NCBI GenBank assembly: GCA_020632975.1
Contig: JACKEL010000007.1
Span: forward strand, 124,001 to 188,000
Length of the DNA: 64,000 nt
Reading direction: 5' to 3'
DNA from: Myxococcales bacterium
GTDB taxonomy: Bacteria; Myxococcota_C; UBA6777
Positions 1-7,870 of this stretch are shown one piece after another. A program made the translations under genes and the position numbers. The notes under the pieces were generated by a model. That model had not been told where the DNA came from. It did no database searches and saw only the letters and a list, made by a program, of their open reading frames with translations. Position 1 is the stretch's first letter, and every line of letters begins with the position of its first letter.

Positions 1-308
1 CTCTTGGGTACACCGCTTTTGCGCGATGTTTGATCTCAAGAGGACGTGTGGAGAGAATTGACTTTGATGAGGGTGTCACACGCCTCGTTTTTCGGTGTTT
101 TTTTTACAAAAGAGCGAAGCATCTATCGTCGTCTAGACAAAAGCGTCTTTACGCACTCTATAGATTTGGCGAAGATAGAGCCCCAGAGCAAGAGTTGTAT
201 GTCGAAGAAAAATAGAAATCTCTTATGGAGGTGGTCTATCTCCAGACTCTTGTAGGAGAAACAAGAAATCGCACTTTTGTGTGCATCTTGTGTGACAAGG
301 AGGCAACT
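1..308. other. Upstream region without a supported gene
   Basis: This is the left edge of the window. Two short overlapping open frames on the plus strand (roughly 30-255) encode unremarkable basic peptides without recognisable motifs and without convincing ribosome binding sites. An ideal ribosome binding site appears only at 297-303, just before the TTG start of the first gene. The promoter for the amidohydrolase/kinase pair probably lies here, but no clear -35/-10 pair was recognised. Confidence 0.5.
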
Positions 309-1508
309 TTGAAGTATCCGTGGCAACTCCCCGAAGAGGAACGCGCGTTGTTGCTGTCGATGCGCCGCGATCTTCACGAACACCCAGAGCTTTCATGGCA
401 CGAAGAACGGACGGCTGCGCAAGTCGCTGCTTCTTTGCGTGCCTTGGGTCTTTCTGTTAGGACAGGGGTGGCCAAAACGGGGGTGGTTGCAGACATCGGT
501 GCATCGGGGCCGATGGTGGCCTTGCGTGCTGACATGGATGCTTTGCCTATTCAAGAAGACACAGGTTTGGCTTTTTCGTCGAAGCATCCAGGGGTGATGC
601 ACGCTTGTGGTCATGATGTGCATACTTCGACGTTGGTTGCTGTGGCGCGGCGTCTTGTTGCAAATCCTCCAGAACATGGGCGCGTTCGCTTGATCTTCCA
701 ACCTGCTGAAGAGGGGGCTGGCGGGGCACAAGTGATGATCGAAGAAGGGGTCCTCGAAGATCCCCGTCCTGTCGCGATCTATGGAATGCATATCTGGTCG
801 TTGTATCCGACGGGTGTGGTCTCTGTGACGCCAGGTCCTGCGATGGGATCAGTGGATCACTTGGAGATCGTGATCCATGGTCGAGGCGGTCATGCTGCGG
901 CGCCCCATGATACGGCAGATCCTTTGGTGGCGGGGGCCTATCTTGTGACACAGTTGCAGACTTTGGTGAGTCGCAGGATCGATCCCATGTCGCCTGCGGT
1001 GGTCACGATCGGGAAGTTTCAAGCGGGTGAGGCTTTTAATGTCATCCCCGATCAAGCCCGATTGGTCGGGACGATCCGCACCTTGGAACCTGACACGTGG
1101 GAAAAGATCCCGACGCTCCTTGAAGAGATCGTTCAGGGTTGTGTCGCGGGGTTTGGTTGTCGTGCTGAAGTGCGCTTAGAGCGGCTTCAGCGGCCTTTGG
1201 TGAACCACGTAAAAGAAAGTGCGCTTGTGCGTGAGGTGGCATCGCGCTGGGTTCCACCTGATGCCTTGATGGAACGCCCGATGTTGGCGGGGGAAGACTT
1301 TGCTTCCTTTTTGGAGATCTCGCCAGGGTGTTTTTTCTTTGTGGGGGCCGCAGGTTCGGTCGTGGGGGATGCAGCTCCACATCACAACCCACACTTTGTT
1401 TTGGACGAAGAAGCTTTTGATTTGGGTGTGCGTTTGCTTGAAGATGTTGCCCGTGAAGCGTTGAAACGGGCGATTGCAGCAGGAGTTGGGATGGGGGCTG
1501 CACCGTGA
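309..1508 (+). CDS. M20 family metallo-amidohydrolase (N-acyl amino acid / IAA-conjugate hydrolase type)
   Basis: This 399-residue protein is predicted to hydrolyse an N-acyl or amide bond of an amino-acid conjugate in the cytoplasm, as in the HipO/AbgB/IAA-amino-acid hydrolase family. It has the metal-binding motif HACGHDVH near residue 98, the PAEEGAGG motif with the catalytic/metal glutamates near residue 134, and a C-terminal AGEDFASF metal-ligand motif. Length fits the family. The TTG at 309 is chosen because a perfect AAGGAGG (297-303) lies five bases upstream. An in-frame ATG at 225 would add 28 residues that do not look like the family and has no ribosome binding site. The stop overlaps the GTG start of the kinase gene, so the two are probably translationally coupled. 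Substrate cannot be told from sequence. Confidence 0.93.
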   Translation: MKYPWQLPEEERALLLSMRRDLHEHPELSWHEERTAAQVAASLRALGLSVRTGVAKTGVVADIGASGPMVALRADMDALPIQEDTGLAFSSKHPGVMHACGHDVHTSTLVAVARRLVANPPEHGRVRLIFQPAEEGAGGAQVMIEEGVLEDPRPVAIYGMHIWSLYPTGVVSVTPGPAMGSVDHLEIVIHGRGGHAAAPHDTADPLVAGAYLVTQLQTLVSRRIDPMSPAVVTIGKFQAGEAFNVIPDQARLVGTIRTLEPDTWEKIPTLLEEIVQGCVAGFGCRAEVRLERLQRPLVNHVKESALVREVASRWVPPDALMERPMLAGEDFASFLEISPGCFFFVGAAGSVVGDAAPHHNPHFVLDEEAFDLGVRLLEDVAREALKRAIAAGVGMGAAP

Positions 1509-4066
1509 GTCGCCAAGAATTGCTCGGTCGCGTCCTCAAAGATGTTTATCAAATCGAAGCCTTTTTAGGTGAGGGCGGTCCTTCCATGGTGTTTCGCGGC
1601 AAGGACTTGTTGCTCAATGTCCCTGTTGCGATCAAGTACCTGAAAAAACGAAAAAAAGGTGTGCTGATCGATCCCGAGCGATTCTTGCGGGAAGCACGTA
1701 CCCAGTCGCGTTTGGTGCACCAAAATATCGTGGGGATTCGTACGGTTCTCCAAGATGGTGAAGATTATTTCATCGTGATGGAGTACGTTCCAGGCCGTGA
1801 CATGGGCTCTTTGCTGCGTTCAGCGTCGAATCGTCCTTGTCTTCCTCTGGCGACACTGCGCGATATCTTTTCGCAGATCTTGGCGGGTCTTGCTTATGCG
1901 CACCGCGAAGGGGTCGTGCACCGCGATATGAAACCCGCCAACCTCTTGGTGCGCGATGATCTGCTTTTGAAGATCGCTGACTTTGGGATCGCCATGGCCC
2001 AAGCAGACTCGCGTCTTACAGATGCGGGTTTGGTGTTGGGATCGCCTTGTTACATGGCACCCGAACAGATCCAAGGCCAAGAACCCAACGCGCAAACGGA
2101 CATCTACAGCGTGGGGATCACACTCTACGAAACGATCTGTGGTTACACGCCATTTGAGCCGCCAGGCACGCGCCAAGGGGCTTATGAGCTTTTACAAAAA
2201 CACATCCATCTGCCGCCACCACCACCCACCTCTGTGGGGGTTCGGATACCCGCTTCGCTCGAAGAAGTGGTGATGCAGAGCCTTTCGAAGTCTTCCGCCG
2301 AGCGCTTTTCTGACTGTATCTCTTTTCAAAAAGCGCTTGAACAGGCCCTTTCTGACGAAGCCATCGAACAATTTGAGCATGGGTACACTTCAACCCAAAA
2401 TGCCTCTGCAAGATCTTCGGCCTATGCGAATCTACCGCGCCCACCCATGGTCAATGGAGGTCGCAGCCTTGGGCCAAAAGATACAGATACAGGTGGCCCG
2501 ATCGCACAGTCTACGACGCCCCTTCAAGGGCAACATCTCAACACCTCTACAGATGGGCACGAAGTCACGCCTATCGATGGATACGGAGAGGATAGCAACT
2601 CCAAGGGGTCGCTTGGTCCCGCACAACTCCAAGAAGAAGAGTTCTATTCTCCAACGATCCAGCGACCTGGACTGGTCGCGGATCTTTCGATGCTACCGTC
2701 TTTTTCGACTTCTTCTTCTGCTCCTGCAAAAGAAACTCCGCCCCCACAAGACGCTGATCAGGCCGCCATCGATCGCGCAGTCGAAGAGGCTTTGCGGGCT
2801 GAACAAGAAGATATCCCCATCGAACAAGAACCCACGCAGATCGCGACCCATCCGCCTCCGCGTGGTATGTCGTCGTTTTCTCCTGAACAGATCGCGGCGA
2901 TCACTTCTTCTTCGGGCACACAAACACAACTCGATGTGGTGTCTTTTCCTATCAGCAAACCCAAGACCAAACTGCCGCTCCCTGTGGTGTTGATGTTGTT
3001 GGTGAGCTTGGCTTTGATCGTTATTGCGGCGCTGCTTTTGTATGGAGCATCCCAAAAAACCACGACTTCGATGCCAAGGGGCCGTACAGGTTCTTCGATG
3101 GCTCGGCCTCTTCCTGTGGTGGCCGCGCAACACTCACGACAAACCCCTATGCAGATCCCAAAGGAGGCACAAAAACCTCCGTCGCTCTCGCCTTTTGCGG
3201 AGCCTCCCAAAGAAAAGTCGCTGGATGGGGGGGCGGATGACGTTTTGCCAGATCTTCCTCTTCCTGAACTTCCTTCTGAGCATCCCCCCGAAAAAACCAA
3301 GTCTCTTCCTCATCGCATCGCAAAAAGACGGCGAAGATCTCGCAAAGTGGTGCGCGCTGTAGTGCTCCAAGATCCGCGTCCTCAACCACCTGCACCTCGA
3401 GAAAAGATCGCTCGACCCCCCGCGCATGTTCGGGCTCATACACCCATGATCTTCGTTCCAAAAGGGGAGATCATGAACGGTCGAAAACGCCAGATGGTCG
3501 GGGCTTTTTGGATGGATCAGTTTGAGGTCACGGTTAGACAGTATCGTCAGTGTGTCAAAGCGAAGATCTGTCGAGAGGTGTACTCTGGATTCTTTGGGAA
3601 TGTTGCTTTTTTGCGAACAGCGCCCGCCAATCACCCTGTGACCCACGTCAAGTGGAAGGACGCGGAACTGTACTGTCATTGGGCAGGGAAACGCCTTCCT
3701 TTGGTCTCTGAGTGGATTCGCGCCACACGGGCTGATGGGATGCAACGTTTTCCTTGGGGAGAAGAAACGCCTTCTTGTGGGCGGGTCCATTATCGGGGTT
3801 GTGGGAGCGGTGTCAGCCCTGTTGGAAAGCATCTGCGTGCGGCTGGAAAGAGTCGATGGGGGGCCTTCGATCTTTCTGGGAATGTCTGGGAGTGGTTGGG
3901 GGGGTGTATCTCTGTAGATGGACTGTCCTGCTTCAAACGTCGGATGGCTGGGGGATCTTGGAAGAGTCGCAATCGCGATATCAGCACCTACGCCATCCGC
4001 CGCGTGTCTTCTTCTCTCTACGACGATGATATCGGCTTTCGTTGTATCTGGCGTCGTGGCTCTTGA
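1505..4066 (+). CDS. Membrane Ser/Thr protein kinase fused to a C-terminal SUMF1/FGE-like domain
   Basis: This 853-residue protein starts with a complete Hanks-type kinase domain (about 15-290). It has a Gly-rich loop GEGGPSMVF, the VAIK lysine at residue 44, HRDMKPAN with catalytic Asp141, DFG at 159 and an APE motif. A long Pro/Ser/Gln-rich linker follows. A single membrane span sits near 489-514, then a basic Pro-rich stretch. The end (about 649-848) is a formylglycine-generating-enzyme/sulfatase-modifying-factor fold, with typical stretches such as FWMDQFEVTV, GKRLPLVSEW, FDLSGNVWEW and IGFRC. The kinase would lie in the cytoplasm and the SUMF1-like domain outside the inner membrane. In this family such domains may bind ligands or be non-catalytic; which applies here is unknown. 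Start GTG 1505 overlaps the stop of the amidohydrolase by four bases. Confidence 0.93.
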   Translation: MSRQELLGRVLKDVYQIEAFLGEGGPSMVFRGKDLLLNVPVAIKYLKKRKKGVLIDPERFLREARTQSRLVHQNIVGIRTVLQDGEDYFIVMEYVPGRDMGSLLRSASNRPCLPLATLRDIFSQILAGLAYAHREGVVHRDMKPANLLVRDDLLLKIADFGIAMAQADSRLTDAGLVLGSPCYMAPEQIQGQEPNAQTDIYSVGITLYETICGYTPFEPPGTRQGAYELLQKHIHLPPPPPTSVGVRIPASLEEVVMQSLSKSSAERFSDCISFQKALEQALSDEAIEQFEHGYTSTQNASARSSAYANLPRPPMVNGGRSLGPKDTDTGGPIAQSTTPLQGQHLNTSTDGHEVTPIDGYGEDSNSKGSLGPAQLQEEEFYSPTIQRPGLVADLSMLPSFSTSSSAPAKETPPPQDADQAAIDRAVEEALRAEQEDIPIEQEPTQIATHPPPRGMSSFSPEQIAAITSSSGTQTQLDVVSFPISKPKTKLPLPVVLMLLVSLALIVIAALLLYGASQKTTTSMPRGRTGSSMARPLPVVAAQHSRQTPMQIPKEAQKPPSLSPFAEPPKEKSLDGGADDVLPDLPLPELPSEHPPEKTKSLPHRIAKRRRRSRKVVRAVVLQDPRPQPPAPREKIARPPAHVRAHTPMIFVPKGEIMNGRKRQMVGAFWMDQFEVTVRQYRQCVKAKICREVYSGFFGNVAFLRTAPANHPVTHVKWKDAELYCHWAGKRLPLVSEWIRATRADGMQRFPWGEETPSCGRVHYRGCGSGVSPVGKHLRAAGKSRWGAFDLSGNVWEWLGGCISVDGLSCFKRRMAGGSWKSRNRDISTYAIRRVSSSLYDDDIGFRCIWRRGS

Positions 4067-4431
4067 AGATCCTTCCTCTCGCTGTGGCAGTGTTGCGATG
4101 TTGCCAAGAAACTGTTGCACACATGGGATACAGGACCTGCCCAAGACTTGGTTTGGAAGAAGTCCATTTGAACGAGTGTTCTTTGTAGGTATTCGTTTTA
4201 GATGGTTATTTTGTCTATGCTGTTTTGGGGTAGCAGGTGAATGTGAGGTAGAGGTGTCCTTGGTTGGGTGGGATCGAACCATGGGAGAATGGTGCGGGAT
4301 CTTGATGCGCTCTTGTGCTTTTGTGTGGGGTGGCTATGTTAAGCGACGTTTCGTCAACGGTCGATGTGTTGGTCGTTGGATGGCAGGGCTACCTGCCACA
4401 GAGTTCGTCTTTTGGAAAGTGAGGTTGTATC
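4067..4431. other. Intergenic region without a supported gene
   Basis: This 365-base gap separates the kinase gene from the small Cys-rich lipoprotein gene. An open frame running from inside the kinase gene to 4439 gives a protein rich in Cys, Trp and Arg without domain logic and is regarded as chance. A short perfect hairpin at 4381-4398 is listed separately. A stretch at about 4261-4280 resembles a tRNA T-arm on the minus strand, but its stem does not pair. Confidence 0.45.
4381..4398. other. Perfect 7-bp hairpin upstream of the lipoprotein gene
   Basis: The bases TGGCAGG and CCTGCCA flank a four-base loop (GCTA), giving a perfect 7-bp stem 33 bases before the GTG start at 4432. No T run follows, so it is not a standard intrinsic terminator. 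It could be a protein-binding dyad, an mRNA structure near the ribosome binding site, or chance. Confidence 0.3.
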
Positions 4432-4992
4432 GTGACTAGGTCTTGGATCGCCATGTTTTGGGTCTTTTCGTTGCTGGTAGTTGCTGCTTGGGGTGGGGCC
4501 TGCGTAGAGTCCAGCCTTACAGGAAAAGTGGATGGTGGCTTGACTGGCTCCAAGGGTCTCACTTGCGAGAAAGCGAGCGATTGTTGGGATGGTTTGGCTT
4601 GTACGGATGGGATCTGCGGTGGAAAGCCAGCCGAGGCCGTTGCAGAAGTGACCGCAGAAAAAGCCGCTGAAAAGACCGTCACACCTGAAGAAGCCGCACC
4701 CGCAGAGAAAGCTCCCGCGGATGGAAGCGCTGAGAGCGGAACCCCCGAAACAACCGCTGAGCCCGTTGCAGAAGCTGGCCAGTGCAAAGGAAACGTCGAT
4801 GCACAGGGCTTTTGTGCACAAGATAGCGACTGTTGCGCGGGACAGACTTGTGGTTCTTTCCCCTTTGGTGCGCAGACCTTGCGACTTTGCACGACATGTA
4901 CAACCAACGACGATTGCCCCCAAACAACACAATGTTGTTCTTTTGGGACGGTCTCAGTTTGCGCGCTTCAGTGTTCCGCGCCCACACCCTAA
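4432..4992 (+). CDS. Small Cys-rich exported protein, probable lipoprotein
   Basis: No named family was recognised. The 186-residue product begins with a short basic segment and a hydrophobic stretch ending WGGAC, which looks like a signal peptide with a non-classical lipobox. Two Cys-rich blocks follow (about residues 40-62 and 118-182), with spacing of the SDCxxGxxC kind common in myxobacterial surface proteins. An Ala/Glu/Pro-rich acidic linker separates them. Paired cysteines (DCC, QCC) suggest disulfide bonding in the periplasm or on the surface. The GTG start at 4432 is preceded by GTGAGG. An ATG seven codons later is possible but would shorten the signal peptide. The same type of acidic linker occurs in the lipoproteins at 30437-31231 and 31532-32803. 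Function unknown. Confidence 0.75.
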   Translation: MTRSWIAMFWVFSLLVVAAWGGACVESSLTGKVDGGLTGSKGLTCEKASDCWDGLACTDGICGGKPAEAVAEVTAEKAAEKTVTPEEAAPAEKAPADGSAESGTPETTAEPVAEAGQCKGNVDAQGFCAQDSDCCAGQTCGSFPFGAQTLRLCTTCTTNDDCPQTTQCCSFGTVSVCALQCSAPTP

Positions 4993-5114
4993 GTGTTCGT
5001 CATTGCGTTTCTTTTTGCAGTGATGTGGATCAATTTTAAAGAATAAAGCGAAACGAGAAAGTGTTATCTGCGTCTTAGAGAGGCGGATCTTGCTTGGTTC
5101 AAGCGGAGGATAGA

Positions 5115-5771
5115 ATGCATACCATTCGGATGGCGGGCTGGGTCTTTTTGGCGGGCTTGGTCTTTTTTTCATCGGAAGCACGGGCTGTTCCCGTCAAAAA
5201 TACAACAAACTCTTCTGTTACCCAACAACGTCATCGCGCTGCGTCGCCCTCGCAAAAGTTGCTTTCCCAAAAGGAACAACAGCGTTTGCTTGGCAAGCGA
5301 CTTTTGGCGCAAGCTGAAGACAACAACCAAAAAGGTCAGGCAGATCCTATCCCTGGCGGAAACTGGCCTGTGGGTGCTTGGGTGCTCGAAGGTCTTGGTG
5401 CAGCGATCGTTGCGGGCGGACTTGTGTGCTTTGCACTTTCTGCGGGGCGCCTCACCACACGCGACAAGCTGATCAAAGAAGCCAACGAAGATATCAAAAA
5501 CAACGGTGTCTCCGATGTCTCCGCGGCAGATGTCAAGTCCGCTGAAGATGATGGTATCGCGCTTAACACCGCAGGCTGGATCGTTACAGGTGTGGGTGTT
5601 GGGTTGGTCGTGGTTGGCGCGATCTGGATGTTTGTACATCAACCCCCCAAAGCGAAATATGTGCGACGCGATGGCTCGTCGCCTGCTGGCTCACCTACGA
5701 TGGCTGGCTTTGCACGTCCCCTCTCCAAAGGTGGACCCGCCCCCGCCGTGCTGCTCCGCGCTGGGATGTAG
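5115..5771 (+). CDS. Exported or membrane protein with two hydrophobic segments, function unknown
   Basis: This 218-residue product has a classical signal peptide, cut probably after SSEARA near residue 25. A polar Gln/Lys-rich segment follows, then two Gly/Val/Ala-rich membrane-spanning stretches (about 92-115 and 155-180). A charged loop of about 35 residues lies between them. The tail is Pro/Gly-rich. The arrangement resembles the C-terminal region of many exported myxobacterial proteins that carry PEGA or TPR domains, but no such domain is present here. The ATG at 5115 is chosen because GCGGAGGA ends four bases upstream; an in-frame start at 5094 has no ribosome binding site. It appears to be a single-gene unit between the small lipoprotein gene and the helicase gene. 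Confidence 0.75.
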   Translation: MHTIRMAGWVFLAGLVFFSSEARAVPVKNTTNSSVTQQRHRAASPSQKLLSQKEQQRLLGKRLLAQAEDNNQKGQADPIPGGNWPVGAWVLEGLGAAIVAGGLVCFALSAGRLTTRDKLIKEANEDIKNNGVSDVSAADVKSAEDDGIALNTAGWIVTGVGVGLVVVGAIWMFVHQPPKAKYVRRDGSSPAGSPTMAGFARPLSKGGPAPAVLLRAGM

Positions 5772-5977
5772 TTTCCCACACTTAACACTTGCGCTTTGGC
5801 GCGGGACTTTGTACAAGGAGTCCCGAAGTTAAGTTAGATCGCGAGAACTTTTCCGCCTGTTGTTCTTTGCCTTCCTAAACTGCTGCTATTCACCCCTCAG
5901 AGACGTCGGCTCTACCTACCCAATAAGTCGGTTCCCGCCTACTCTTTGTTTTCCTGTGTTGGCTTTGCGCCCACCGT

Positions 5978-7816
5978 ATGAAAGATACCATGCTCTCCAA
6001 TAAATCTTTGTCGAATCAAGAAGATAACGAATCTGTCAACCTTTCGGATGAGAGTTTTTCTTCCTCTGAAGAAGAAACCTCCCCCCAAAAAGAAGAGACT
6101 TCTCCATACCAAGACTTTTCTTTTTTACCTACATCGATCCAACAAAGCTTAAAAGAGCAGGGTATCGAAACGCCGACATCTGTACAGCAAGCCGCCATCG
6201 GACCTGCGTTGTTGGGTCGTGATGTCTTGGTGCAAGCCCAAACAGGATCTGGGAAAACGCTGGCTTTTGGTTTGCCGATTGGTTTGTTGCTCGAAAAGCC
6301 TTCAGACCACGGTCAACCCCGCGCGTTGGTGTTGGCACCCACGCGAGAACTCGCAAACCAAGTGGAAGCGGTCTTTTCGACCACTTTGGCTGGACTTGGC
6401 TTGCGATGTTTGCCCGTCATTGGTGGCGCATCGTACATGCGTCAAAAGAAAGCCCTACGCGATGGCGTGGACATCGTCGTTGGAACGCCTGGTCGTATCG
6501 CTGACCTGATCCAACAGTCTGCGTTGCAGCTTGGACAAGTCCGCTGTTTCGTCTTGGACGAAGTCGATCAGATGTTGGATATCGGCTTTGCAGAAGAACT
6601 CAACATCGTCAAAGACGCGTTGCCCGAAGAAGCACAGGTTCTCTTTTTCTCCGCGACGATCGACAAACGTATGGCGCAAGTCACCAAAAAGATGTTGCGC
6701 GATCCCGTGCACCTCGATCTTTCGAGCAAAGACGCAACGCCTGCCAACATCGAGCACGCTTGCATCTTGGTGAAACATGAACAACGCCAAGCCGCGTTGA
6801 TCAACATGTTGCTCTACCACGCTCCCAAACAAGCGATGGTGTTTTGTGCGACCCGTGAAGAGTGTCGTGATGTCGCCAATGCGCTCGAAGCACGCGGCTT
6901 TAACGCAGCGCCTTTGAGTGGTGATCTGAGCCAAGATGCGCGCGAAGATACCCTTCGTCGCTTCCATGATGGCGTGCTTCAGTACTTGGTTGCAACCAAC
7001 GTTGCGGCCCGTGGGATCGATGTGCAAGCGCTTCCACTTGTTTTGAACTACGATGTCCCCACGGATGTAGAGAGCTACACCCACCGCATCGGACGGACGG
7101 GTCGGGCTGGTGAAGACGGACATGCTTGGACGTTGGTCACGCCCCCAACCATCTACCGCTACCGTTCGCACATGAAAGCGCTTGGTTTGGCGGTGAAATA
7201 CCTCGATCTTCCTACACAACACGACATCTTGTCGCACTCTGCACAGCGCCAACTCGCTGAGATGCTGACGTTTGCAGATGCTCCTGTTCATCGTAGTGTT
7301 CGTCGTATCGCAGACCAACTCCTCGCAACCATCGCACCCGAAGATGCGATCGAACTCGTGCGCGGCTTGATTCAAAAACATCTTGCTTCGCTCCACGCTT
7401 TCGACTCGCGTGATCTGGGTCTGACCAAAGAAGAGTTGAAAGAAGAAGAACGCAATCGTGGCCGCTCCCGTCGTCGTGATGATGATGGAAGAGGCGGACG
7501 TTTCCGTCGTGATCGCGATCGTCGCTCTTTTGGTCCTCGTGATCGCAGAGAAGATGGCGGAGAAAGACGACAACGCCCCCGTCGTTCAGATGAAGCTGGT
7601 GGACCGCCTGCCCCCGCACGCAGCGAAAGAAGCGGCGATGCAGGTGCACAGCGTCCTCGCAAAGACAAGAACGAGGGTGGCTTTTCGCGACCCCGTAAAG
7701 AAAAGAGCGAAGACGCTTCTTTTTCGCGACCCCGTAAAGAAAACAAGCCCAAGTCTGGACCCAAGGCCGTTCGCGTTCGCAGCAAACAAACCAAGCGAAC
7801 CACAAAACGCGGTTAA
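5978..7816 (+). CDS. DEAD-box ATP-dependent RNA helicase with basic RG/RD-rich tail
   Basis: This 612-residue protein should unwind structured RNA in ribosome assembly or mRNA turnover, as DeaD/CsdA/RhlE-type helicases do. An acidic Ser/Glu-rich leader of about 45 residues precedes the core. The Q motif (PTSVQQAA) is followed by motif I AQTGSGKT (about 87), PTRELANQ, a motif II reading DEVD at about 194 instead of DEAD, SAT at about 224, and HRIGRTGRAG at about 369. After residue 480 the tail is strongly basic, rich in Arg, Asp and Gly, and contains a repeated SFSRPRKE unit typical of RNA-binding tails. There is no clear ribosome binding site for the ATG at 5978; a second in-frame ATG at 5990 is equally possible. 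The DEVD variant keeps both acidic residues, so activity is likely. Confidence 0.93.
   Translation: MKDTMLSNKSLSNQEDNESVNLSDESFSSSEEETSPQKEETSPYQDFSFLPTSIQQSLKEQGIETPTSVQQAAIGPALLGRDVLVQAQTGSGKTLAFGLPIGLLLEKPSDHGQPRALVLAPTRELANQVEAVFSTTLAGLGLRCLPVIGGASYMRQKKALRDGVDIVVGTPGRIADLIQQSALQLGQVRCFVLDEVDQMLDIGFAEELNIVKDALPEEAQVLFFSATIDKRMAQVTKKMLRDPVHLDLSSKDATPANIEHACILVKHEQRQAALINMLLYHAPKQAMVFCATREECRDVANALEARGFNAAPLSGDLSQDAREDTLRRFHDGVLQYLVATNVAARGIDVQALPLVLNYDVPTDVESYTHRIGRTGRAGEDGHAWTLVTPPTIYRYRSHMKALGLAVKYLDLPTQHDILSHSAQRQLAEMLTFADAPVHRSVRRIADQLLATIAPEDAIELVRGLIQKHLASLHAFDSRDLGLTKEELKEEERNRGRSRRRDDDGRGGRFRRDRDRRSFGPRDRREDGGERRQRPRRSDEAGGPPAPARSERSGDAGAQRPRKDKNEGGFSRPRKEKSEDASFSRPRKENKPKSGPKAVRVRSKQTKRTTKRG
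7682..7743 (+). repeat. Two copies of a 23-bp direct repeat in the helicase tail
   Basis: An identical 23-base unit beginning TTTTCGCGACCCCG occurs at 7682-7704 and 7721-7743, 39 bases apart, so it stays in frame. It encodes the repeated FSRPRKE unit of the basic helicase tail. It probably arose by local duplication. Confidence 0.85.
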
Positions 7817-7870
7817 TCGGTCTTTTACCATGGGGCGGGGTGGAAGATCGTAGGGCGGGGGAGTCTGGGG

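Noticed and set aside
3134..4282. Minus-strand frame of 382 codons
   Set aside because: It lies under the Ser/Thr kinase/FGE gene and shows the skewed His/Pro/Arg content of a mirror frame.
4258..4285. tRNA-like T-arm on the minus strand
   Set aside because: The TTCGATC loop is present, but three of the five stem pairs do not match and there is no cloverleaf around it.
3918..4439. Plus-strand open frame of 173 codons overlapping the end of the kinase gene and the following gap
   Set aside because: It overlaps about 150 bases of the clear SUMF1-like domain in another frame and has an amino-acid makeup typical of chance frames. No ribosome binding site or motif.
6455..7573. Minus-strand frame of 372 codons
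   Set aside because: It is entirely under the DEAD-box helicase gene, with no recognisable motif.
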